A stretch of 43,103 nucleotides of DNA from Chloroflexota bacterium (GTDB lineage Bacteria > Chloroflexota > Dormibacteria > Dormibacterales > Dormibacteraceae): contig VBJR01000287.1 in the NCBI GenBank assembly GCA_005880175.1, forward strand, positions 1-43,103. The letters are read 5' to 3'. Below are positions 1 through 7,135 of the stretch, in pieces. The position numbers were made by a program, and so were the translations under genes. Position 1 is the first letter of the stretch, and each line of letters starts with the position of its first letter. A model generated the notes under the pieces. That model did no database searches. It worked only from the letters and a program-made list of their open reading frames with translations, and was not told the DNA's origin.

Positions 1-45
1 CTTCGGGACGCGCTCCCTGCGCGCGTAACCCTTCCTGGTACCACG

Positions 46-75
46 TGGTGCGTCCGACCATCGTCGGACGCACCA
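46..75. promoter_or_regulatory. 12-bp inverted repeat upstream of sigma factor
   Basis: Perfect 12-nt arms TGGTGCGTCCGA / TCGGACGCACCA are separated by 6 nt. As RNA this would be a strong hairpin about 50 nt before the sigma factor start. It could be the terminator of an upstream gene outside the window (no T-run follows) or a leader/operator element. Confidence 0.5.
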
Positions 76-79
76 ATTC

Positions 80-106
80 CGATGTGATCGGGAGACAATC
101 ACATCG
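80..106. promoter_or_regulatory. 9-bp inverted repeat in sigma factor leader
   Basis: Perfect arms CGATGTGAT / ATCACATCG flank a 9-nt spacer and end 6 nt before the Shine-Dalgarno sequence AGGAGG (113-118). Position and symmetry suggest a repressor site or a leader hairpin that affects translation. The spacing (TGTGA-N11-TCACA) does not fit a CRP site. Confidence 0.4.
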
Positions 107-125
107 TGGCGCAGGAGGGTGACGA

Positions 126-668
126 TTGGAGCAGGAACGGCCCGGACAGCTGGGACACAGGCCAGCTGAGGTCGTAGAGCTGCCCGCCTCCACGGCTCCG
201 CCCGTGGACGTCGCCCTTGAGGAGCTCGAGTTCGTCTACGCGTACATCTTCGCGCGCGTCGGCAACCGCGCCGACGCCGAGGACCTCACCCAGCAGGTCG
301 CGCTGAAAGCCATCCCGCGGCTGCGCGAGGGCGCCAGCCAGGGGGCCATCCGCTCCTATCTCTTCGCGACTGCCCGGTCGGCCCTCGCGTCGTTCTGGTC
401 CGCGCGGTTCGGGCTGCCCGAGGAGGAGCTGCGCGAGGACACCTGGGTGGACAGCAACCAGCCCGAGCCGGCCGGCGAGTCGGTCGAGCGGGTGGAACGG
501 ATCCTGAGCCAGCTCCCCAGCAACTACCGCAAGCTGCTGGAGCTCCGCTTCCTGCGCGGCTACTCCCTGAAGGAGGTGGCGGCGGAGCTGGGCACGACGC
601 TGGGCGGTATCAAGGTGATGCAGCTGCGCGCCCTGCGCGCGGCGGCCAGGGTGGCGGGCAATGGGTGA
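126..668 (+). CDS. ECF-type RNA polymerase sigma factor
   Basis: A 180-residue sigma-70 family protein of extracytoplasmic-function type. Region 2 spans about residues 33-92 (AEDLTQQV-type helix, then the promoter-melting segment). Region 4 spans about residues 120-172, with the typical PSNYRKLLELRFLRGYSLKE helix-turn-helix. A 20-30 residue polar N-terminal tail precedes region 2. The start is TTG at 126 because AGGAGG (113-118) lies 7 nt upstream; no better start is visible. It overlaps the Rieske gene by 8 nt, so the two are translationally coupled. By family logic the co-transcribed membrane protein should control it, and it may drive its own operon. Family assignment is firm; target promoters are unknown. 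Confidence 0.9.
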   Translation: MEQERPGQLGHRPAEVVELPASTAPPVDVALEELEFVYAYIFARVGNRADAEDLTQQVALKAIPRLREGASQGAIRSYLFATARSALASFWSARFGLPEEELREDTWVDSNQPEPAGESVERVERILSQLPSNYRKLLELRFLRGYSLKEVAAELGTTLGGIKVMQLRALRAAARVAGNG

Positions 669-1386
669 GCGGGACGAGCGGAAGGCGGCCGAGCGCCTCG
701 ACCGGCTCGTCGGCGACGCCCTGGCCGGCCGCCACCTGAAGGCGACGCCGTCCGACGCCGCCGACCGCGAGGCGATCCAGGTCGCGGCCCGGCTGGCGGG
801 CGTCCGGGACGGCTACCCGCGCATGACGTCCGCGTTCCGGCGCCGGCTGACCGGCCTGCTGGAGCGGGGCGAGCCGCCGCGCGTGCTCAACCGGCGCGCC
901 GCGCTGGCCGCCGGCCTGGGCCTGGCCGCCGGCGCGGTCGGGGACGCCGTGGCGTCACCGCTGTCCGGTCAGCTGGAGGGCCTGGTGGCCGCCAGACGGG
1001 CGCCCGCGCCGGCGCCCTCGCCGCACGTCCAGTCCACGCCGAAACGGCCCACCATCGAGCCGCGTCCCGAGCTGAGCCGCTGGTGGGACACCGGGCTGCA
1101 CGTCGCCGACCTCGCCGACGGCATCCCTCACCGGGTGACCGCGGGCGCGATCGGCGCCTTCCTGGTGCGTCGCGGCGACACGGTGACCGGGATGTCGTCG
1201 GTCTGCACGCACTACCCGTGCGAGCTCATCTGGCAGGAGGACAAGAAGCTGCTCAACTGCCCGTGTCACAACCTCGCCTTCGACGTGGACGGACAGTCCA
1301 CGAAGGAGAACTACGCGCTCCCCGCGCTGCCGTACGTCAGGGTCCGGGTGAGCGCCGACGGCCGGGTAGAGGTGCTGGGCACGTGA
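661..1386 (+). CDS. Membrane-anchored Rieske protein with anti-sigma-like N-terminus
   Basis: 241 residues in three parts. Residues 1-75 are charged and helical, resembling the cytoplasmic head of anti-sigma proteins (inference by eye). Residues 78-98 are an Arg-Arg pair followed by a hydrophobic segment, either a membrane anchor or Tat-like signal. A Pro/Ala linker leads to a Rieske [2Fe-2S] domain, about residues 140-240. Cluster ligands are C182 and H184 (CTH) and C200 and H203 (CPCH). C187 and C202 match the disulfide pair of high-potential bc1/b6f Rieske proteins; the usual Gly-Ser after the second His is replaced by Asn-Leu. No cytochrome b or other bc1 subunit is nearby, and the gene overlaps the sigma factor by 8 nt. 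A redox-sensing regulator is therefore plausible; an ordinary electron carrier is the alternative. Confidence 0.8.
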   Translation: MGERDERKAAERLDRLVGDALAGRHLKATPSDAADREAIQVAARLAGVRDGYPRMTSAFRRRLTGLLERGEPPRVLNRRAALAAGLGLAAGAVGDAVASPLSGQLEGLVAARRAPAPAPSPHVQSTPKRPTIEPRPELSRWWDTGLHVADLADGIPHRVTAGAIGAFLVRRGDTVTGMSSVCTHYPCELIWQEDKKLLNCPCHNLAFDVDGQSTKENYALPALPYVRVRVSADGRVEVLGT

Positions 1387-1646
1387 TGAGTACACGGGGC
1401 GGCGTCGACCGGACCCGGATGCGAGCGCTCGACCGGTGCCTCCAGCTGCTCGAGGACGCGCTGGCCGACGGCAAGGTCCGGGTGGACGGACCGCTGGCGT
1501 TCCGCCTCCGGCACCTCCTCGGCGCGGGCGGCCTGATCCCCGACCACCGCCTGGAGGGCCGGCGGATCGACCGGGTGCTGGACGACATCTTCACCCTGCA
1601 GGCCCGGTTACTCGGCCAGGACGAAGAATCCGAGGTCGCCGGCTAA
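1386..1646 (+). CDS. Small hypothetical protein, third gene of sigma-Rieske operon
   Basis: 86 residues starting at the ATG that shares its A with the TGA stop of the Rieske gene, a coupled stop-start. The protein is hydrophilic, with no signal peptide or membrane segment. It looks mostly helical: an amphipathic helix near residues 10-30 (RMRALDRCLQLLEDALADGK) and a second near 60-78. I do not recognise the family. The tight coupling suggests it works with the sigma factor or the Rieske protein, for example as an accessory regulator, but no function can be assigned. Confidence 0.55.
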   Translation: MSTRGGVDRTRMRALDRCLQLLEDALADGKVRVDGPLAFRLRHLLGAGGLIPDHRLEGRRIDRVLDDIFTLQARLLGQDEESEVAG

Positions 1647-1923
1647 CGAGGCAGCCCTGGAGACCGGCGCGATGAAGGCCCGTCAGAGGCAGCTGACCGG
1701 CCGGGGCTCCGCCCGCCGCGTGCTTCCAGGCTCCGCCCCCAGAGCCCGTCCCGGCTTGCCATGAGGAGGGGGTGGCTGACACCGCGGCCACCCACCACCC
1801 GCTCGCAGAGCTCGCGGGCGCCGGGCCCCGGGCCGCTGGCGTCGGGATGTAGGCCGGGGAGTGAACCGGGTCATGTGATGGTCGCAGGTGTGCCGCTGCC
1901 GGCCCGGATGCGTCCGGGGTCAG

Positions 1924-1945
1924 GTTGAAGTTTCGGAACTTCAAC
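1924..1945. promoter_or_regulatory. Palindrome 1 (GTTGAAGTT / AACTTCAAC)
   Basis: Perfect 9-nt arms GTTGAAGTT and AACTTCAAC are separated by TCGG. It is near-identical to a second palindrome starting 42 nt downstream (four helical turns) and AT-richer than its surroundings. A paired protein-binding site is likely; a hairpin with a TCGG tetraloop is also possible. Confidence 0.5.
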
Positions 1946-1965
1946 GTATCCCCACCTCTGGAGAC

Positions 1966-1987
1966 GTTGAAGTATCGACACTTCAAC
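1966..1987. promoter_or_regulatory. Palindrome 2 (GTTGAAGT / ACTTCAAC)
   Basis: Arms GTTGAAGT and ACTTCAAC flank ATCGAC. This is the second copy of the palindrome at 1924-1945, in the same phase (42-nt repeat distance). Both sit in the centre of the inverted-repeat element. Confidence 0.5.
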
Positions 1988-2202
1988 CTTTCCCTCCTCG
2001 GGGTGGCAGGGGAATCGCGCCGCGCTGTCCCCCGGCGTGCCGGGGTGCCAGCGGCCCGCCTACCTCATGGCAAGCCGGGACGGGTGATGAGGGCGGAGCC
2101 TGGAAGCACGGCGCGGGCGGAGCCCCGGCCGGCCAGTTGCCTCTGAACCGCCTTCTTCCCGCCCGCTTCCTGGTCCGAAGTGCCAGCTCACCGGCATTGC
2201 TG

Positions 2203-3093
2203 CTAGCCCCGCCACTGCCAGCGCGTCGCCGGGGACGAGCCGGACAGCGTGTTGCCCGGGTCCTCGAACTTGTCGTACGCGGAGTGCACGGACACGCGGC
2301 CGGGGCCGGTCAGGCGCAGCCAGACGAACCGCTCGCCCCAGGAGCGCCAGGACCGCCACGTGCCGGCCGGGTGCTCGAAGTGCAGGTGCATCTGGACCGT
2401 GGAGTCCTTGAACAGCAGGGCCGTCGGCTTGACCAGCAGCGTCTCGCCGGGCGCCAGCTGGCGGATGAACGCGTTGCCGTGGGCGTGCAGCAGGAGCAGG
2501 CCCGGCGCCCCCGGCGCCGAGAACCGGTCCATATACATGCCGAGCGGGTAGTGCGTCTCCGTCTCGTCGCCATCCCGGGTCTGGAACCACACGCCGGTGT
2601 TGAACCAGTCGTACCGCACCTGGTTCGTCGCGACCATGAAGATGTGCTCGCGGACGTCGATCGACATCCCCGCCTGGAGCGGAACCGGCACCAGCTCGCC
2701 CGGCGCGTCGCGAGAGAACGCCACGTGGCCCTGTCCGTACGCCTGGGTCATGAGCAGCGGCAGGCCCGCGAACAGCCGGCTCCAGCCGCCGCGCAGCGCC
2801 ATCGGGGCGATCGCGATGGCCGGGTCCTTCCAGAGCAGCAGGTGATGCGTGAAGTAGACGCCGTCCTCGCCGGACAGGTTGAAGTCCGCCACGGGCACGT
2901 ACGTGCCCTCGATCTGGCAGTAGGAACGGCCGAACTGCAGCCTGGCCATGTCCGGGATGGCGGGCAGCTCGTACCAGCCGGACTCGCTGACGCGGTCGCG
3001 GACGTCCACCGGCGCGCCGCAGGTGGGGCAGCTGATCAGGTTGGGGGCGTCGGTGCTCATCCGGCACCAGCGGCAGGTGTACGTGCCCGACAT
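2203..3093 (-). CDS. AIM24 family protein with N-terminal zinc ribbon (copy 1)
   Basis: 296 residues. The N-terminus has two Cys pairs (CRWC at about 7-10 and CPTC at about 22-25) that form a zinc ribbon. An AIM24/DUF124 beta-barrel follows at about residues 45-250, marked by the glycine-rich and FSRDAPGELVPVPL-type strands. Bacterial AIM24 proteins have no established molecular function; the mitochondrial namesake affects inner-membrane organisation. The gene begins 4 nt after the stop of a paralogous AIM24 gene, so the pair is a tandem duplication in one operon. The C-terminus has a Trp/Arg-rich insertion (HPAGTWRSWRSWGERFVWLR) absent from the sister copy. Start is ATG at 3093. Confidence 0.85.
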   Translation of the reverse strand: MSGTYTCRWCRMSTDAPNLISCPTCGAPVDVRDRVSESGWYELPAIPDMARLQFGRSYCQIEGTYVPVADFNLSGEDGVYFTHHLLLWKDPAIAIAPMALRGGWSRLFAGLPLLMTQAYGQGHVAFSRDAPGELVPVPLQAGMSIDVREHIFMVATNQVRYDWFNTGVWFQTRDGDETETHYPLGMYMDRFSAPGAPGLLLLHAHGNAFIRQLAPGETLLVKPTALLFKDSTVQMHLHFEHPAGTWRSWRSWGERFVWLRLTGPGRVSVHSAYDKFEDPGNTLSGSSPATRWQWRG

Positions 3094-3097
3094 GACG

Positions 3098-3910
3098 CTA
3101 ATCGTCCGTGTGGTGGTGGACGTACATCGACTGGATGCCGATGCGTCCCGGCCCCGTCATCTTGGCCAGGTTCATCCCGGTCCCGCCGAACAGGCCGCTG
3201 GACAGGCGCTGTGTCTCGACCTGCATGGTGACGGTCGCGTCCTTGTAGAGGAACGCGCCGGGCTCGAGCAGGATGCTCTCGCCAGGCTGCAGCATCCGCT
3301 CGAACACGTTGCCGTAGCCGTGCAGGACCAGCAGGCCCTGCTCGTTGCCGGCCACGAAGCGGTCCATGAACATGCCCTGGCCGCCGAACAGGATGTTCTT
3401 CAGGCCCTTGATGCGGACGTAGGAGTAGCCGATGCTGTGCGAGGCGAGCAGGAACGCGTGCTCGCGCACGTCCAGCTCGACGCCGGGGTGCAGGGGCAGC
3501 ACGACGAGCTCGCCGGTCGCGTCGCGCGAGAAGGCGATCCGGCCCGGCCCCTGGGCGACCGTGATGATGAACGGCATGCCGGCGAACGCCCGCTTGATGC
3601 CGCCGCCGAGCGGCATCACGGACATCGCCGCCGACTCGTCCTTCCAGAGCATCACGTGGTGCTCGAAGTACACCCAGTCGCCGGCCCCGAGCGCGATCTC
3701 CGCGACCGGGACGATCTCGCCCTCCACCTGGCAGGTGCTGCCGCCGAAGTGGATCTCGGTCATGTCGCGCAGGCGCGGCGCCTCGCGCCAGCCCGAGTCG
3801 CTGACCAGGTTCCTGACGTCGAGGGGAGCGCCGCACGTGTAGCAGCTCCTCGCGTCAGGCGAGTTCTGACTCCGGCACCACTGACATTCGACCCGCGTCC
3901 CCGTATCCAC
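3098..3910 (-). CDS. AIM24 family protein with N-terminal zinc ribbon (copy 2)
   Basis: 270 residues. The N-terminal CQWC...CYTC pairs (about residues 9-12 and 23-26) form a zinc ribbon, followed by an AIM24/DUF124 domain with the same strand pattern as the neighbouring copy (FSRDATGELVVLPLHPG, then GLLVLHGYGNVFERMLQPGE). The start is GTG at 3910, preceded by AGGAGGAAC on the minus strand. It lies 10 nt downstream of the molybdenum hydroxylase gene and 4 nt upstream of copy 1, so it belongs to that operon. Divergence between copies is substantial, so the duplication is probably old. Molecular function is unknown. Confidence 0.85.
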   Translation of the reverse strand: MDTGTRVECQWCRSQNSPDARSCYTCGAPLDVRNLVSDSGWREAPRLRDMTEIHFGGSTCQVEGEIVPVAEIALGAGDWVYFEHHVMLWKDESAAMSVMPLGGGIKRAFAGMPFIITVAQGPGRIAFSRDATGELVVLPLHPGVELDVREHAFLLASHSIGYSYVRIKGLKNILFGGQGMFMDRFVAGNEQGLLVLHGYGNVFERMLQPGESILLEPGAFLYKDATVTMQVETQRLSSGLFGGTGMNLAKMTGPGRIGIQSMYVHHHTDD

Positions 3911-3920
3911 CTGTTCCTCC

Positions 3921-6206
3921 TCAGTCCTGGTTGGCCCCGCGTTGCCGGATCGCCCGCCACAACTTCTCCGGTGTCAGCGGCATATCGACGTGCTCCACGC
4001 CGAGGTGGCCGAGCGCGTCGATCACCGCGTTGTGGACCGCGGGGGTCGAGCCGATCGTCCCGGACTCGCCGATCCCCTTCACGCCCAACGCGTTGAGGTG
4101 CGTCGGGGTGACGGTCCGGTCCGTTTCGAACTTCGGCAGCTCGTTCGCGGTGGGGAACGCGTAGTCGAGGAGGCTCGCCGTCCGCGGGTTGCCGTCCGCG
4201 TCGTAGACCATCTCCTCGAACAGCGCCTGGGCCACGCCCTGGGCGATGCCCCCGTGCTGCTGCCCCTCGGCCAGGAGCGGGTTGAGCACATTGCCGCAGT
4301 CGTCCACCGCCACGTGGCGGACGAGGCGCGCGTCGCCGGTCTCCGCGTCCACCTCGACCACCGCGACGTGGGCGCCGAACGGGAACGTCCGGCCCACCTG
4401 CTTGAAGTCGATCGCGGCCGTCAGCCGGGCCTCCCCCGCCCGCTCCGCGAGGTCGGCCCAGGAGAGCGCCGACGCGGGCACGCCGCGCACCCGGACGCCG
4501 CCGTCCGCCACCTCCAGGTCGCCGGGGTCCGCCTCCAGCTGCTCGGCCGCGAGCGTCCGGGCCTGGACCAGCACGTCGCGGCAGGCCAGCTCGATCGCCG
4601 CTCCGCCCATCTGCATCGAGCGCGACCCGACTGTCCCCTCGCCGCGCGGCACCCGGGCCGTGTCCGAGTGGACGACCTCGACCTGCTCCATCGGCACCTG
4701 GAAGCGCTCGGCCACGAGCTGCGCGTACGTCGTCTCGTGGCCCTGGCCATGGGAGGACGTCCCGGCCAGCACGAGCAGCCGACCGTCCGGCCGCACCTCG
4801 ACCGACCCGAACTCGACCGGGCTGCCGCCGCCGGTCACCTCGACGTAGACCGACACGCCGATGCCGAGGAGGCGCCGGTCGCCGCCGGCGCGGCGCTCGG
4901 CCTGCTCGCGCCGCAGCGCTTCGTAGTCGGCGAGCTCCAGCGCCCGGTCCAGCGACTTCGCGTACTCGCCGCTGTCGTAGTCGGCGCCGGCGCTCGTCTT
5001 CAGCGGGAACGCGTCCGGCGGGATGAGGTTGCGCCGGCGCAGCTCGACGGGGTCCATGCCCAGCCGGCGCGCCAGCAGGTCCATCGCGCGCTCGATCAGC
5101 GACGCCGCCTCCGGTCGGCCGGCGCCGCGGTACGCGGAGATCGGGGTCGTGTTCGTCACCACGCTGTCGGCCTGGTAGTCGATGCGCGGGATGGCGTAGA
5201 CGCCGGACAGCATCATGCCGGTGAACGTGGGCAGCCAGGCCCCGAGGCCCGGGTAGGCGCCGGCGTCGGCCAGCAGACGCACGCGCAGGCCGGTCAGCTT
5301 GCCGTCGGCCCCGGCCGCCAGCTCCAGCTCCTGGACCTGGCCCCGGCCCTGGACCATGTTCACGATGTTCTCGCTGCGGGTCTCCGCCCAGCGGACGGGC
5401 CGGCGCAGGCGCGAGGCCAGCAGGCCCACGATCACCTGCTCGGGGTACACGTGCATCTTCGCCCCGAAGCCGCCGCCCACGTCGGGGGCGATCACCCGGA
5501 CCTGGGAGCGCTCCAGCCCGGCCGCCGCCGCGACGGCGTCGCGGACCCGGAACGGCCCCTGGCTGGACGCCCACACCTGGAGCCCGCCGGTCTCCTCGTC
5601 GGGCGCCGCCACCAGCGCGTTGGGCTCCATCGGCACCGGCGCCAGGCGCTGGTTGACGAACCGGAGCCGCACCACGTGGTCGGCGCCGTCCAGCGCGTCA
5701 CCGGCGCCGTACGCGACGCGGTAGCAGCGGTTGGTGCCGGCGTCCGGGTACAGGAGGACGGAGTCGCGGGCCGCGGCGTCGAGGTCCACCACCGCGTCCA
5801 GCGGCTCGTAGTCCACGAGCACCGCCTCGGCCCCGTCGGCCGCCTGGCCGCGCGTCTCCGCGACCACCACCGCCACCGCCTCGCCGACGTAGCGCACGAC
5901 GTCGCGAGCCAGGTACGGGCGCACGAACGGGTCGGGGACGCCGGGGAAGCCCTTGACCGGCCGGAGGCCGAGGTCCGCGTCCGTGAACACGCCGGCGACG
6001 CCGGGCACGGCCGCGGCCGCGCTCGTGTCGATGCCCGCGATCCGGGCGTGCGCGAACGGCGAGCGCACGAAGACCGCGACCAGGCCGCCCTCGGTGGGCA
6101 CGTCGTCCACGTAGCGGCCGTGGCCGCTGACCAGCCGCGGGTCCTCGCGCCGGCGCACCGGGTTGCCGAGGACCGAGCCCCGGCCGAGGCCCATGGCGCT
6201 GCTCAC
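3921..6206 (-). CDS. Xanthine dehydrogenase-family molybdopterin-binding (large) subunit
   Basis: 761 residues, full length for the large subunit of molybdenum hydroxylases. Residues 1-135 form the N-terminal a/b hammerhead; the rest is the molybdopterin-binding part. Visible motifs are DVGGGFGAK (242-250, cofactor loop), AYRGAGRPEA (358-367) and GVKGIGESG (708-716, with E714 as the expected catalytic Glu). The AYRGAGR loop replaces the Cys-containing AYxCSFR loop of true CO dehydrogenase, so this is a form II/CoxL-like hydroxylase of unknown substrate. No FAD-binding or [2Fe-2S] subunit is encoded nearby, so partners must come from elsewhere. GTG start overlaps the stop of the lyase gene by 4 nt. 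Confidence 0.9.
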   Translation of the reverse strand: MSSAMGLGRGSVLGNPVRRREDPRLVSGHGRYVDDVPTEGGLVAVFVRSPFAHARIAGIDTSAAAAVPGVAGVFTDADLGLRPVKGFPGVPDPFVRPYLARDVVRYVGEAVAVVVAETRGQAADGAEAVLVDYEPLDAVVDLDAAARDSVLLYPDAGTNRCYRVAYGAGDALDGADHVVRLRFVNQRLAPVPMEPNALVAAPDEETGGLQVWASSQGPFRVRDAVAAAAGLERSQVRVIAPDVGGGFGAKMHVYPEQVIVGLLASRLRRPVRWAETRSENIVNMVQGRGQVQELELAAGADGKLTGLRVRLLADAGAYPGLGAWLPTFTGMMLSGVYAIPRIDYQADSVVTNTTPISAYRGAGRPEAASLIERAMDLLARRLGMDPVELRRRNLIPPDAFPLKTSAGADYDSGEYAKSLDRALELADYEALRREQAERRAGGDRRLLGIGVSVYVEVTGGGSPVEFGSVEVRPDGRLLVLAGTSSHGQGHETTYAQLVAERFQVPMEQVEVVHSDTARVPRGEGTVGSRSMQMGGAAIELACRDVLVQARTLAAEQLEADPGDLEVADGGVRVRGVPASALSWADLAERAGEARLTAAIDFKQVGRTFPFGAHVAVVEVDAETGDARLVRHVAVDDCGNVLNPLLAEGQQHGGIAQGVAQALFEEMVYDADGNPRTASLLDYAFPTANELPKFETDRTVTPTHLNALGVKGIGESGTIGSTPAVHNAVIDALGHLGVEHVDMPLTPEKLWRAIRQRGANQD

Positions 6207-7096
6207 GACGCGACCGGGGGAAAGTCGCCGGCGCGGGTGACCATGGCCGGCAGCTCTTTGCCCAGCCGCTCACCCAGCCACCGCGACGCCGTCATCAGCG
6301 CCTCGAGGTCGATGCCGGTGCGGATGCCCATCCCGTGCAGCATGTAGACGAGGTCCTCCGTCGGAACGTTGCCGGTGGCGCGGGGGGCGAACGGGCAGCC
6401 GCCCGTGCCGCCCAGGGAGGCGTCGAGCAGGGTGGCGCCCGCCTCGAGGGCCGCGGCCGCGTTGGCCAGGCCGGTGTTGCGCGTGTTGTGCAGGTGCGCG
6501 CCCGTGGCCACGCCGAGCGCGACCACGCCGCGCACCAGCTCCCGGGCCTGCGTGGGCACGCCGACGCCGATCGTGTCGGCGACGCTCAGGACGTCCGGCG
6601 GCTCGGCCATCACCTGCTCGGCCACCCGCAGGACGTGGGCCGGCTCGACGCGGCCCTCGAACGGGCAGCCGAACGCGACGATCAGGCCGACGTTGACCGG
6701 CACCCCGGCCTGGCGCGCCTTCCTGACGATCGCGTGGGAGACCTCGATGCCGCCGGCCACCGTGGTGTTCTGGTTGCGCTGGGCGAACGTGTCCGTGACG
6801 GGGAACGCGTAGTGCACCTCGTCCACGCCCGCGGCCAGCGCCCGGTCGAGGCCGCGCTCGTTCAGCACCAGGCCCGACAGGACGGCGCCCGGCGTCCGCC
6901 GGACCGCCGCCACGACCTCCTCCGCGCCGGCCATCTGCGGCACCACGCGTGGGTTCACGAAGCTCGCGGCCTCGATGGCGGTGACGCCGGCGGCGAGCAG
7001 GCGGTCGCACAGCTCGGCCCGGACCTCCGGGGCCAGGGTCACGCTCTCGTTCTGCAGCCCGTCGCGCGGGCCGACGTCGCAGATCGTGAGGGTCAT
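6203..7096 (-). CDS. Hydroxymethylglutaryl-CoA lyase family enzyme
   Basis: 297 residues, a DRE-TIM metallolyase. GPRDGLQNE at residues 9-17 is the HMG-CoA lyase metal/substrate loop, and the C-terminal half holds the glycine-rich GGTGGCPFAPRATGN signature with its active-site Cys. HMG-CoA lyases release acetoacetate and acetyl-CoA in leucine or isoprenoid breakdown; related aldolases use other acyl-CoAs, so the substrate is open. ATG at 7096 is preferred; a GTG directly before it (7099) is the alternative. It overlaps the molybdenum hydroxylase gene by 4 nt, which suggests the two enzymes act on one catabolic route. Confidence 0.88.
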   Translation of the reverse strand: MTLTICDVGPRDGLQNESVTLAPEVRAELCDRLLAAGVTAIEAASFVNPRVVPQMAGAEEVVAAVRRTPGAVLSGLVLNERGLDRALAAGVDEVHYAFPVTDTFAQRNQNTTVAGGIEVSHAIVRKARQAGVPVNVGLIVAFGCPFEGRVEPAHVLRVAEQVMAEPPDVLSVADTIGVGVPTQARELVRGVVALGVATGAHLHNTRNTGLANAAAALEAGATLLDASLGGTGGCPFAPRATGNVPTEDLVYMLHGMGIRTGIDLEALMTASRWLGERLGKELPAMVTRAGDFPPVAS

Positions 7097-7135
7097 CACA
7101 TCACGCGTAACTGTAGAGTGGCCCGGCTCGCCCCA

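Larger units (their letters stand above)
1671..2158. repeat. Gene-free element with 96-nt imperfect inverted arms
   Basis: Positions 1671-1766 and 2063-2158 are reverse complements of one another without gaps, about 84 of 96 positions matching by eye. Both arms contain GGCTTGCCATGAGG and CGTGCTTCCAGGCTCCGCC. The arms enclose about 300 nt holding two 22-nt palindromes. Convergent genes end on both sides (1646 and 2203). No transposase-length reading frame or convincing target-site duplication is visible. It could be a MITE-like non-autonomous element, a degenerate insertion, or an intergenic repeat of this lineage. This accounts for most of the 556-nt gene-free stretch 1647-2202. Confidence 0.6.

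Noticed and set aside
81..105. CRP-binding site TGTGA...TCACA
   Set aside because: The half-sites are 11 nt apart rather than 6.
661..1386. Cytochrome bc1 Rieske subunit
   Set aside because: No cytochrome b or c1 gene is nearby, the gene is coupled to a sigma factor, and the post-His Gly-Ser is absent.
1925..2146. Short plus-strand frame of 73 codons across the palindromes
   Set aside because: It lies within the inverted-repeat element, starts at a TTG without ribosome site and encodes no recognisable sequence.
3921..6206. Carbon monoxide dehydrogenase large subunit (CoxL)
   Set aside because: The active-site loop is AYRGAGR, without the AYxCSFR cysteine of true CO dehydrogenase, and coxM/coxS are absent.
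3942..6347. Long plus-strand frame opposite the molybdenum hydroxylase
   Set aside because: Antisense shadow; residues reflect GC-rich codons (His/Arg/Val/Gly repeats) and no domain is recognisable.
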